This document shows positions 7,071 to 13,185 of a stretch of DNA of 14,895 bases, piece by piece (the first letter of the stretch is position 1; each line of letters begins with the position of its first letter). Source of the DNA: Candidatus Magasanikiibacteriota bacterium (lineage in GTDB: Bacteria; Patescibacteriota; Patescibacteriia; Magasanikbacterales; UBA10003); the NCBI GenBank assembly GCA_003514455.1, contig DOQH01000013.1:3955-18849 (forward strand), written 5' to 3'. Position numbers and translations under genes: made by a program. The notes beneath the pieces are model-generated. The model made no database searches. It saw only the letters and a program-made list of their open reading frames with translations, and had not been told where the DNA came from.

Positions 7071-7931
7071 CTAGATTTTACTAACTATGAGCTCGAGGTA
7101 GCTGCCGAGTTCTGACGAAGCCGCCTTAGAGCGAGCGAGGTTTTCTTCGTGAGAGTGTTCTTCCACATCGTCGTTCGTGACAAAGCACAGATACAGCACG
7201 CGAACGCCCGAATAAAGAGCTGCGACACAGGCCTCGGGCAATCCACTCATGCCTACAACCTTAGCACCAGTCAAGGCCAGAAAACGCTTATCATATTTCC
7301 GACCTTCAAACCAAGGTCCCAGCAACATGACATGACCGCCAGTATGGACGCGTAAACCGCAAGTCGCTTTTCTGGCAATGTCACAAAGCTTCTTATCCAA
7401 GCTGTCTTCAGGAGATTGGAATTCGCCACCCCAAAGCGGCATTTGCGGCGCGAAAAGAGTGACAAATCCGTCAACCACGCAAATGTCGCCGACAGCAAGA
7501 CGATCATATCCGATGCTGGCTGTTGGCGGTTTCAACGCGCCTACAGCGCTTGTGAGAATGAGATTCTTCACGCCGAGTTGCATGAGCATCTCAATCTGCA
7601 AGCGCACCATTTTGATTGTCTCTATCGGATCATCCGGCGCCTCGTTGAGGTGAATGCGGCCGCGCAGAGCCAACACCCGCTTATTGCCGACATGGCCGAC
7701 CACTAATTCGCGAGCGTGGCCTTCCAGCATTCTGATCCTGGAAAAGCCGGGGATTTGTGGCAACTGTATTTTGCAGGGATTTGTTACTTTCAAAACATCA
7801 CCCCAGCCAGTGCCAAGCACCAAGCCGATTGGCCCAACACTGCCGTGCTCAAATGGAAATGGCAACTGCGTGATCGTCCGCACCTCATCAGCTGCGGCTT
7901 TGGCCGCGGCTTCTCTTTCTGAATTTCGCAT
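7071..7931 (-). CDS. Purine nucleoside phosphorylase (PNP/MTAP family)
   Basis: Predicted to cleave purine nucleosides with phosphate, giving free base and (deoxy)ribose-1-phosphate. Family motifs in order: LVLGTGWGD (38-46, phosphate loop), GHARELVVGHVG then GRIHLNE (91-97, catalytic-site His), TSAVGALK (127-134, in place of TNAAGG), GPWFEG (205-210), VVGMSGLPEA (226-235) and CFVTNDD (249-255, base-binding Asn). ATG 7931 gives 286 aa and has GGAGG six bases upstream. The ATG 21 bp further upstream lies before that ribosome site and is unlikely. It is the only minus-strand protein gene here. It has higher GC (52-58% in lines counted by hand, against about 37-47% in neighbours) and the only well-placed Shine-Dalgarno, which suggests acquisition by transfer. 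The departures from the canonical motifs make the exact substrate uncertain. Confidence 0.88.
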   Translation of the reverse strand: MRNSEREAAAKAAADEVRTITQLPFPFEHGSVGPIGLVLGTGWGDVLKVTNPCKIQLPQIPGFSRIRMLEGHARELVVGHVGNKRVLALRGRIHLNEAPDDPIETIKMVRLQIEMLMQLGVKNLILTSAVGALKPPTASIGYDRLAVGDICVVDGFVTLFAPQMPLWGGEFQSPEDSLDKKLCDIARKATCGLRVHTGGHVMLLGPWFEGRKYDKRFLALTGAKVVGMSGLPEACVAALYSGVRVLYLCFVTNDDVEEHSHEENLARSKAASSELGSYLELIVSKI

Positions 7932-7937
7932 CTGTTT

Positions 7938-7942
7938 CCTCC
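7938..7942 (-). promoter_or_regulatory. Shine-Dalgarno of the phosphorylase gene
   Basis: On the minus strand GGAGG lies exactly 6 nt before ATG 7931. This decides the start over the upstream in-frame ATG at 7952. No other start in the window has such a site at proper spacing. Confidence 0.85.
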
Positions 7943-7966
7943 CAATGTTCAAATTGTCTGCGACCC

Positions 7967-8007
7967 GCTTGCGCCCGCAAGCATGCCAACCTGCCTACTG
8001 GCAGGTT
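7967..8007. repeat. Two hairpins in the leader of the phosphorylase gene
   Basis: GCTTGC/GCAAGC (7967-7972, 7977-7982, loop 4 nt) and AACCTGCC/GGCAGGTT (7988-7995, 8000-8007, loop 4 nt) are perfect and separated by 5 bp. They fall between the predicted promoter and the Shine-Dalgarno, so they would be transcribed in the minus-strand leader. They may be REP-like palindromic units or regulatory structures. Confidence 0.6.
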
Positions 8008-8019
8008 TTACTTGAAACA

Positions 8020-8047
8020 AGTGTAACAAATCAGTGTTTCTTGTCAA
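8020..8047 (-). promoter_or_regulatory. Promoter of the phosphorylase gene, with dyad
   Basis: On the minus strand, TTGACA (complement of 8042-8047) precedes TACACT (complement of 8020-8025) by 16 bp. The predicted leader is about 80 nt. AGTGT/ACACT half-sites occur at least three times across 8019-8052, with the outermost CAAGTGT and ACACTTG in inverted order, a possible operator. The divergent gene at 8092 has a possible -10, TATACT (8059-8064), but no clear -35. Confidence 0.65.
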
Positions 8048-8091
8048 CACTTGAAAAATATACTACAATGAATTAATAAAAATATCGCATT

Positions 8092-9435
8092 ATGTTAAAA
8101 AAACACAATCATAAAATCTGGCTGGTAACAGTGGACATGGGTTATGGCCACCAGCGTGCCACTTTTCCATTGAAACACTTGGCTCAAGGCGGCATTATCA
8201 GCGCCAATACTTATCGCGGCATTCCGGACAGCGACAAAAAAATCTGGGAAACCAGCCGCCATTTATATGAATTTATTTCGCGTCTAACGCGCATTCCAAT
8301 GGTTGGACAAAAGGCCTTTGACCTTTATGATCATTTTCAAGCCATTCCGGAATTTTATCCCAAGCGCGATTTGTCCCAGCCGACATTGCAATTAAAAGAA
8401 ACAATGGCTTTGGTCAAAAGCAGAAACTGGGGCAAACACCTGATTGAAAAATTAAATAAAAAACCGAGACCGCTAGTCACCAGTTTTTTCGCCGTGGCTT
8501 TTATGGCCGAACAGTTTGGCTACAAAGGGGAAATTTATTGTATTATTTGCGACGCGGACATCGCGCGCGTCTGGGCGGATTTAAAACCTCAAAACAGCCG
8601 CGTCAATTATTTCGCGCCATGTTATCGCGTGGTTGAACGATTGAAACTTTACGGCGTGCGGCCGGAGAAAATTTTCTTAACAGGATTTCCATTGCCCAAA
8701 GAAAATCTGGGCGGCGAAAATTTAAGCGCCTTGCGCCATGATTTAGGGCATCGCTTATTTAATCTGGACGCGGCCGGCCGTTATTTAAAAAGATATCATC
8801 AAAATATCAAAGAACATTTGAAAATGAAAAAATTGCCTGAAAAATCCAACCATCCTTTTACCGTCACTTTCGCGGTGGGTGGAGCCGGAGCGCAAAGGGA
8901 AATCGGCGCGAAAATGCTGAAGAGTTTGAAACAAAAAATTGAAGTCAAAGCCATGCGTCTTAATCTAATCGCCGGCACGCACATTGATGTTCACGATTAT
9001 TTTATCAAAGCGGTGACCGAGGCCGGACTGACGCGTTATTTGGGCAAAGAAATTCGCGTACTTTTTCAACCTGATAAAACCAAATACTTTGCCGAATTTA
9101 ATAATTTACTGCGCACGACCGATGTTCTGTGGACAAAACCGAGCGAACTTTCATTTTATCCGGCATTGGGCATTCCCATAATCATGGCTCCGCCAATCGG
9201 CTCGCAGGAAAAATTCAATCGGTTGTGGCTAAAAACAATTGGCGCCGGCATTTCGCAAAACGACCCGCGCTACACCGCGGAATGGCTGTTTGACTGGCTG
9301 CAATCCGGCTGGCTGGCGCAGGCCGCCATGCGCGGATTTATTGAAGCCCCGCGGTTTGGCACTTACAACATTGAAAAAATTCTCGCGCACAAGCCGGAAA
9401 AAGCGCAAGAAGTTAAAACTTTAATGCAATACTAA
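8092..9435 (+). CDS. GT-B-fold glycosyltransferase-like protein (GT28/MGDG-synthase-like)
   Basis: I do not recognise a characterised member of this 447-aa family. The overall pattern fits a two-domain GT-B enzyme of the MurG/MGDG-synthase type. The N-terminus has a strand and glycine-rich turn VTVDMGYGHQRAT (12-24), equivalent to the GGxGH loop. Residues 195-201 (FLTGFPL) mark the inter-domain region. The C-terminal domain has FAVGGAGAQRE (260-270), LIAGTH, and the segment KPSELSFYPALGIPIIMAPP (349-368) ending in QEKFN (372-376), which corresponds to the nucleotide-sugar-binding loop. No signal peptide or membrane helix is seen. It is the first gene of a five-gene run, 2 bp before the exonuclease gene. 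The sugar donor and acceptor are unknown. Confidence 0.65.
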   Translation: MLKKHNHKIWLVTVDMGYGHQRATFPLKHLAQGGIISANTYRGIPDSDKKIWETSRHLYEFISRLTRIPMVGQKAFDLYDHFQAIPEFYPKRDLSQPTLQLKETMALVKSRNWGKHLIEKLNKKPRPLVTSFFAVAFMAEQFGYKGEIYCIICDADIARVWADLKPQNSRVNYFAPCYRVVERLKLYGVRPEKIFLTGFPLPKENLGGENLSALRHDLGHRLFNLDAAGRYLKRYHQNIKEHLKMKKLPEKSNHPFTVTFAVGGAGAQREIGAKMLKSLKQKIEVKAMRLNLIAGTHIDVHDYFIKAVTEAGLTRYLGKEIRVLFQPDKTKYFAEFNNLLRTTDVLWTKPSELSFYPALGIPIIMAPPIGSQEKFNRLWLKTIGAGISQNDPRYTAEWLFDWLQSGWLAQAAMRGFIEAPRFGTYNIEKILAHKPEKAQEVKTLMQY

Positions 9436-9437
9436 AT

Positions 9438-10028
9438 ATGTCCGAAATTGTAATTGACATTGAAACACAAAATACTTTCGCTGATTTTGGCCCGCACCGT
9501 TTTCCGGAATTAAAAGTATCCGTGGCTGTAATTTATGATTATACCAATGATAAATTTTTGACTTTTCGCGAAGAACAGCTCAAAGATATGTGGCCGCTGT
9601 TAGAACGGGCTGACCGCGTGATTGGCTATAATTCACGGCATTTTGATTTGACTGTTTTGAATAATTATTATAGCGGCGACCTGACCAAACTGCCGCAACT
9701 GGATATTTTGGAACAAATAAAAAATGCGCTGGGATTTCGTTTGAAATTAAATGATGTTGCCAAAGCCACCTTGGGCGTGGAAAAATCCGGGCATGGATTG
9801 CAAGCGATTGAGTGGTTTAAAACAGGGGAGTGGGATAAAATTGAAAAATATTGCGTTGATGATGTTCGTATTACGCGTGATCTGTATGAATTTGGTAAAA
9901 AAAATCGACAATTATTTTTTACCGAGCTGTCCAGCGGCAAAACACGACCGTTTCCGGTGAATTTCACGCCGCCGATTGCCAAGCCAATGGAAGAAAGGCA
10001 TAATATAAATCTGACGCTGCCTTTTTAA
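9438..10028 (+). CDS. Predicted DEDDy 3'-5' exonuclease (RNase H-like)
   Basis: A 196-aa stand-alone exonuclease domain resembling the RNase H-like domain of YprB and PolB-type proofreading domains. Exo I is IDIET with D7 and E9. Exo II is IGYNSRHFD with D70. Exo III is YCVDD with Y138 and D142, the Y-x3-D form that defines DEDDy enzymes. All four acidic metal ligands and the tyrosine are present, so it should be active. The substrate, DNA or RNA, cannot be told from sequence. The gene lies 2 bp after the GT-like gene and 5 bp before the cysteine desulfurase, and there is no Shine-Dalgarno. The Fe-S operon context does not explain its role. Confidence 0.85.
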   Translation: MSEIVIDIETQNTFADFGPHRFPELKVSVAVIYDYTNDKFLTFREEQLKDMWPLLERADRVIGYNSRHFDLTVLNNYYSGDLTKLPQLDILEQIKNALGFRLKLNDVAKATLGVEKSGHGLQAIEWFKTGEWDKIEKYCVDDVRITRDLYEFGKKNRQLFFTELSSGKTRPFPVNFTPPIAKPMEERHNINLTLPF

Positions 10029-10033
10029 TCTTT

Positions 10034-11260
10034 ATGACTAAACAAATCTATCTGGATCACGCCGCTACTACGCCATTGGACAAGCAAGTGCTAAAAAAAA
10101 TGATGCCATTTCTGCAAAATGATTTTGGCAATCCTTCAGCGTTGTATAATCTGGGTCGGCGTTCGCTAAAAGCCATTGCGGAAGCCAAAAAAATTATCGC
10201 TGATATTTTAGCCTGCACGCCCAATGAAATCATTTTTACCGGCGGTGGCACTGAATCAGATAATTTAGCTGTCTTAGGCGCGGCTCGAGCCAATCGCGCG
10301 GCGGGCAACCACATTATCACAACTAAAATTGAACATCATGCCGTATTACATGCCTGCAAACAGTTGGAAAAAGAGGGTTTTGTAATCACTTGTCTCAAAC
10401 CTGACAAAGATGGGGTAATCACTGTTGAACAAATTATCACCGCCATTAAACCGGACACAATTTTGGTGACAATAATGTACGCCAACAATGAAATCGGCAC
10501 GATTGAACCAATCGCGGAAATAGGCAAAACGTTGTTGAAATACAATACAACCGAGAGACAGGGAAAACAACGGGTGCTTTTTCACACTGATGCCTGCCAG
10601 GCGGCCGGAACATTGGATTTGAATATCAATCGCTTGCATACTGATTTGCTCACGCTAAACGGCAGTAAAATTTACGGGCCCAAAGGCGTGGGCGTTTTGT
10701 ATAAGAAAAAAGATGTGAAAATTCAGCCGTTGATTGTTGGCGGCGGACAGGAATTCGGCCTGCGCGCCGGAACGGAAAATGTGGCCGGAATTATTGGCTT
10801 GGCCGAAGCATTGCGCTTAGCGCAAAATGATAAAGAAAAAGAAAACACGCGTTTAATTGACTTGCGTGGCTATTTTTGGCGTGGATTGGAGAAAAAAATT
10901 GAAAGAATAAAATTAAACGGACACGCTGAAAAGCGCTTGCCAAACAATTTAAATGTGAGTATTCTTGATGTTGAAGGCGAGGCAATGTTGTTATATTTGG
11001 ATGAAAAGGGGATACAAGCCGCCACCGGCTCGGCTTGCACTTCGCAATCATTGGAACCGTCGCATGTGCTGTTGTCCATTGGCTTGCCGTATGAAATGGC
11101 GCACGGATCTTTGCGTTTTACAATGGGACACAGTACAACCCAAGCGGATATTGATTATGTTTTAAAAGTTTTACCTGATATTGTTGAAAAATTGCGCGAA
11201 ATTTCTCCTGCCCGTTTAGGCATGTGTGAGAGTAAAAAACATCCAAAGTACAAACAATAA
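10034..11260 (+). CDS. Cysteine desulfurase (NifS/IscS family)
   Basis: A pyridoxal-phosphate enzyme that takes sulfur from cysteine as an enzyme-bound persulfide for Fe-S cluster assembly. The 408-aa protein starts with the standard IYLDHAATTP and has GGTESDN (71-77), H101 that stacks on the cofactor, D186 (HTDACQAAG) and the Schiff-base lysine K212. The flexible active-site loop carries C335 in TGSACTSQSLEPSHVL. The loop length and the SACTS sequence fit the group I (IscS/NifS) type. One deviation: the residue before K212 is Ser (NGSK), where IscS and NifS usually have His. It is followed by nifU at 1 bp and then a ferredoxin gene, so it is part of a dedicated Fe-S unit. The IscS versus NifS name cannot be settled. 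Confidence 0.95.
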   Translation: MTKQIYLDHAATTPLDKQVLKKMMPFLQNDFGNPSALYNLGRRSLKAIAEAKKIIADILACTPNEIIFTGGGTESDNLAVLGAARANRAAGNHIITTKIEHHAVLHACKQLEKEGFVITCLKPDKDGVITVEQIITAIKPDTILVTIMYANNEIGTIEPIAEIGKTLLKYNTTERQGKQRVLFHTDACQAAGTLDLNINRLHTDLLTLNGSKIYGPKGVGVLYKKKDVKIQPLIVGGGQEFGLRAGTENVAGIIGLAEALRLAQNDKEKENTRLIDLRGYFWRGLEKKIERIKLNGHAEKRLPNNLNVSILDVEGEAMLLYLDEKGIQAATGSACTSQSLEPSHVLLSIGLPYEMAHGSLRFTMGHSTTQADIDYVLKVLPDIVEKLREISPARLGMCESKKHPKYKQ

Positions 11261-11261
11261 T

Positions 11262-11921
11262 ATGTCCGACAGTCCTTATACTTTTGACGGCATGACATCC
11301 GGGGGAGACCCTTGGTATTATTCTGATATTGTCAAAGAGCATTTTTTCAATCCGAAAAATTTTCTAAAAACCGATGAAGAGGCGTCGTTTAAATTTGACG
11401 GACTGGGCCGTGTTGGCTCGCCTGCTTGCGGAGATGAAATGGTTATGTGGATACAAGTTGATCCCAAGGAAGACAAAATAGTTGATTGCCGCTGGCGAAC
11501 TTTTGGCTGTGGCTCGGCTATTGCTTCCACCTCAATGCTTTCGGAAATGGTGAAAGAAAATAATGGGATAAAAATTGATGATGCATTAAAAATCAAGCCA
11601 CAAGATATTATGACGCGTTTGGGCGGTTTGCCAGACAGAAAAATTCATTGTTCGGTTTTGGGGGACAAGGCATTGCGGGCGGCGATCAATGACTATTTTC
11701 ACAAATCCGGCCAGCATGAACGGGGAATGGTGGAAGGCGGAAAAATTATTGACCCAATTTTGAAAATCACCGATCACGACATTGAGCAGGCGGTACTGGA
11801 CGGCGCGCAAACATTAGAACAAGTACAGGCTAAATTAAAAGTCGGAGTCGGTTCGCCAGAGGCAATTACAGAGATTGAAGAGCTAATCAGATTTTACAAA
11901 GAAAAATATTTTGGTCTATGA
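11262..11921 (+). CDS. NifU/IscU-type Fe-S scaffold with cysteine-less C-terminal domain
   Basis: Scaffold on which Fe-S clusters are built from sulfur supplied by the desulfurase encoded upstream. The N-terminal domain (about 18-147) has the family pattern YYSDIVKEHFFNPKN and the three cluster cysteines: C56 in ACGDEM (with D58), C83 in FGCGSAIAS, and C130 in HCSVLG. From about 160 an added domain reads ITDHDIEQAVLDGAQTLEQV then KVGVGSPEAITEIEELIRFY. This matches the BFD-like [2Fe-2S] domain of NifU but contains no cysteine; the usual GCGxC is GSPEA. ATG 11262 is chosen because it follows the nifS stop by 1 bp and fits the family. An upstream in-frame ATG at 11226 lies inside nifS. The stop overlaps the ferredoxin start (ATGA). 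Confidence 0.92.
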   Translation: MSDSPYTFDGMTSGGDPWYYSDIVKEHFFNPKNFLKTDEEASFKFDGLGRVGSPACGDEMVMWIQVDPKEDKIVDCRWRTFGCGSAIASTSMLSEMVKENNGIKIDDALKIKPQDIMTRLGGLPDRKIHCSVLGDKALRAAINDYFHKSGQHERGMVEGGKIIDPILKITDHDIEQAVLDGAQTLEQVQAKLKVGVGSPEAITEIEELIRFYKEKYFGL

Positions 11922-12106
11922 ACATCATTATTGACAAAGAAAAATGCATTGGTTGCGGCACCTGCGTTGCCCTGTCTCCTGGTTCTTACAAATGGAGCGA
12001 AGATAATTTAAAAGCCGAGGCGATTCTGCCTCCTGGCGACGAGTTGCAAGCAGTCAAAGACGCGGCCAGCGCATGTCCGACCTTGGCGATAGTGGTGAAG
12101 GAGTAA
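11918..12106 (+). CDS. Ferredoxin, single [4Fe-4S] cluster
   Basis: A 62-aa electron carrier. The cluster ligands are C10, C13 and C16 (CIGCGTC) and C53 (ASACPTLAI), the classical C-x2-C-x2-C...C-P arrangement for one [4Fe-4S] cluster. A second cluster motif is absent. The acidic middle (SEDNLKAEA, PGDELQAVKD) is normal for monocluster ferredoxins. Its ATG overlaps the nifU stop by 4 bp, indicating translational coupling, and a terminator follows 3 bp after its stop. It may supply electrons for cluster assembly, or it may be the main client of the Fe-S system (inference). Confidence 0.93.
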   Translation: MNIIIDKEKCIGCGTCVALSPGSYKWSEDNLKAEAILPPGDELQAVKDAASACPTLAIVVKE

Positions 12107-12109
12107 GCT

Positions 12110-12132
12110 AAATCCCCTTTGAGGGATTTTTT
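12110..12132 (+). terminator. Intrinsic terminator of the Fe-S operon
   Basis: A perfect 7-bp stem AAATCCC/GGGATTT (12110-12116, 12123-12129) with a 6-nt loop runs into six T (12127-12132). It closes the five-gene run that starts at 8092. Confidence 0.9.
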
Positions 12133-12134
12133 GT

Positions 12135-12163
12135 TTGCTTATTACACGCTTTTTTGCTAAAAT
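12135..12163 (+). promoter_or_regulatory. Promoter of rsmI
   Basis: TTGCTT (12135-12140, 4/6) is followed after 17 bp by TAAAAT (12158-12163, 5/6). The expected start near 12170 is almost on the ATG at 12172, so the message would be essentially leaderless. Confidence 0.65.
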
Positions 12164-12171
12164 AAAGCCAT

Positions 12172-12897
12172 ATGAATAAAGGCAAATTATTCGTTGTGGC
12201 TACACCTATTGGTAATTTGAAAGACATTACCATGCGGGCGCTGGAAACACTGCGATCAGTTGACTATATTTTGTGCGAAGACACGCGCGTGACTAAAAAA
12301 TTGCTTACTCATTATCAAATCAGCAAGCCAACAATAAGCTATCACCATCATTCATCTGAATCAAAAATTAAAGAAATCGCTAAACTACTTGAAGATGGCA
12401 AAAATTTGGCTATAGTGACAGATGCCGGCACGCCGGGAATTTCCGACCCGGGGAATCGGTTGATCAGCATTATATTAAAAAGGGATTCTTCAAATGACAA
12501 GGACGAGATTGCTTCGCCACGCTATGGCGTGGCTCGCAATGACACAATTATTCCCATCCCCGGATCCTGCGCCGTGATTGCCGCGCTTTCAATTTCCGGA
12601 TTTCCAACTGACAAATTTTATTTTGCCGGTTTTCCACCGCACAAAAACAAACGACAAAAATTTTTCAAAGAACTGGCAGAAATGGAAGAAACAATTGTTT
12701 TTTATGAATCAACGCATCGCATAATAAAAACATTTTCGGAATTGCAAACTTTCTTGCCGCAAAGAGAAATAATGCTAGCGCGGGAATTAACCAAACAATT
12801 TGAAACGATTTATCGCGGCACGGCGGAACAGGTTTTGGAGAAAATAAAAAAAGGCCCGAGTAAGGGCGAATTTGTTGTGGTAATAAGATCAATTTAA
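12172..12897 (+). CDS. rsmI: 16S rRNA (cytidine1402-2'-O)-methyltransferase
   Basis: Methylates the ribose of C1402 in the 16S rRNA decoding site using S-adenosylmethionine. Family motifs are all present: VATPIGNLKDITMRALETL (8-26), LCEDTRVTKKLL (34-45), ISYHHHSSESK (55-65), AIVTDAGTPGISDPGNRLI (80-98, cofactor site), GFPTDKFYFAGFPP (residues from 142) and VFYESTHRI. Between DPG (92-94) and PIPG (128-131) there are 33 residues, where the family normally has about 15. The excess, roughly 104-125, is encoded by a copy of the dispersed hairpin repeat. The frame is kept and all motifs around it are intact, so the protein is probably still made. The stop codon overlaps the T-run of the minus-strand RNA terminator. 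Confidence 0.95.
   Translation: MNKGKLFVVATPIGNLKDITMRALETLRSVDYILCEDTRVTKKLLTHYQISKPTISYHHHSSESKIKEIAKLLEDGKNLAIVTDAGTPGISDPGNRLISIILKRDSSNDKDEIASPRYGVARNDTIIPIPGSCAVIAALSISGFPTDKFYFAGFPPHKNKRQKFFKELAEMEETIVFYESTHRIIKTFSELQTFLPQREIMLARELTKQFETIYRGTAEQVLEKIKKGPSKGEFVVVIRSI
12504..12545. repeat. Dispersed hairpin repeat, copy 2 (translated within rsmI)
   Basis: It is bounded by CGAGATTGCTTCG and GGCTCGCAATGACAC, like the copy at 3544-3588. The centre folds as GCCACGC/GCGTGGC with a 4-nt loop, and the outer ATTGC/GCAAT also pair. It is 42 nt long, exactly 14 codons. The 20 or so bases upstream (from about 12482) may belong to the same inserted element. Confidence 0.7.
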
Positions 12898-13121
12898 AAA
12901 AAGAGTGGGGCTTGTGTGATTGAGTGAAGAAGATTCTCGGCATCGCAACCAGTAGAAAGGATACGACTCCGGAAACTAAGTCCCAAAAACAAAAGCCCCT
13001 AGAGCGGGACAAAACGGTAACGTTGGTTCGGGGGTTCTCCCCAAGGGAACGGCTGCAAGAAGGAGGAACAGCAGCCTCACGCGCGAGAATAGCCCTGAAC
13101 AGTCACCAATCAGCCCACTCC
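12896..13121 (-). ncRNA. Candidate independent structured small RNA, family unknown
   Basis: Several signals agree on a minus-strand RNA of about 226 nt. A consensus promoter predicts a start at the G near 13121. From there the 5' strand (13121-13102) pairs with the 3' end (12903-12924): GAGTGGG/CCCACTC, C/G, TTG/CAA, GTGA/TCAC, with small bulges. Seven T then follow (complement of 12896-12902), so the closing helix ends as an intrinsic terminator. Further inside are ATTCTCG/CGAGAAT (13085-13091, 12933-12939), then hairpins GGCTGC/GCAGCC (13051-13076), GTTC-GGGG/CCCC-GAAC (13026-13050) and GTCCC/GGGAC (12980-13010). The first hairpin loop shows CCTCCTT. It lacks the hallmarks I know for SRP RNA, RNase P RNA and tmRNA. 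A divergent 6S RNA is possible. No credible protein is encoded here. Confidence 0.72.
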
Positions 13122-13128
13122 ATCCACG

Positions 13129-13157
13129 AGTTTAACTTAAAACAAAAAACTTGTCAA
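13129..13157 (-). promoter_or_regulatory. Consensus promoter driving the minus-strand small RNA
   Basis: On the minus strand, TTGACA (complement of 13152-13157, perfect) lies 17 bp from TAAACT (complement of 13129-13134, 4/6). The predicted start, about 7 nt downstream, coincides with the first base of the RNA's closing helix. It sits back to back with metG. A possible metG -10 (TAAAAT, 13169-13174) has no good -35. Confidence 0.72.
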
Positions 13158-13185
13158 GTCCCTTACCTTAAAATAGCTCTAAAAT

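Noticed and set aside
7149..8076. Several plus-strand open frames opposite the phosphorylase gene
   Set aside because: They are antisense shadows of a gene with clear family motifs, caused by its higher GC content.
6798..8091. Integration of the phosphorylase gene at the tRNA-Asn 3' end
   Set aside because: I found no second copy of the tRNA 3' end downstream and no integrase gene, so there is no support for a tRNA-targeted island.
9131..9139. Another DnaA-like 9-mer (TGTGGACAA) in the GT-like gene
   Set aside because: It has one mismatch, lies inside coding sequence and has no partner nearby.
3544..12545. CRISPR array from the repeated CGAGATTGCTTCG units
   Set aside because: There are only two copies about 9 kb apart, each with a hairpin centre, no spacers and no cas genes.
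12896..13121. Identification of the small RNA as SRP RNA, RNase P RNA or tmRNA
   Set aside because: The GGAA-capped SRP tip with AGCAG, the RNase P GAAAGTCC and ACAGNAA blocks and the tmRNA tRNA-like ends are all missing on both strands.
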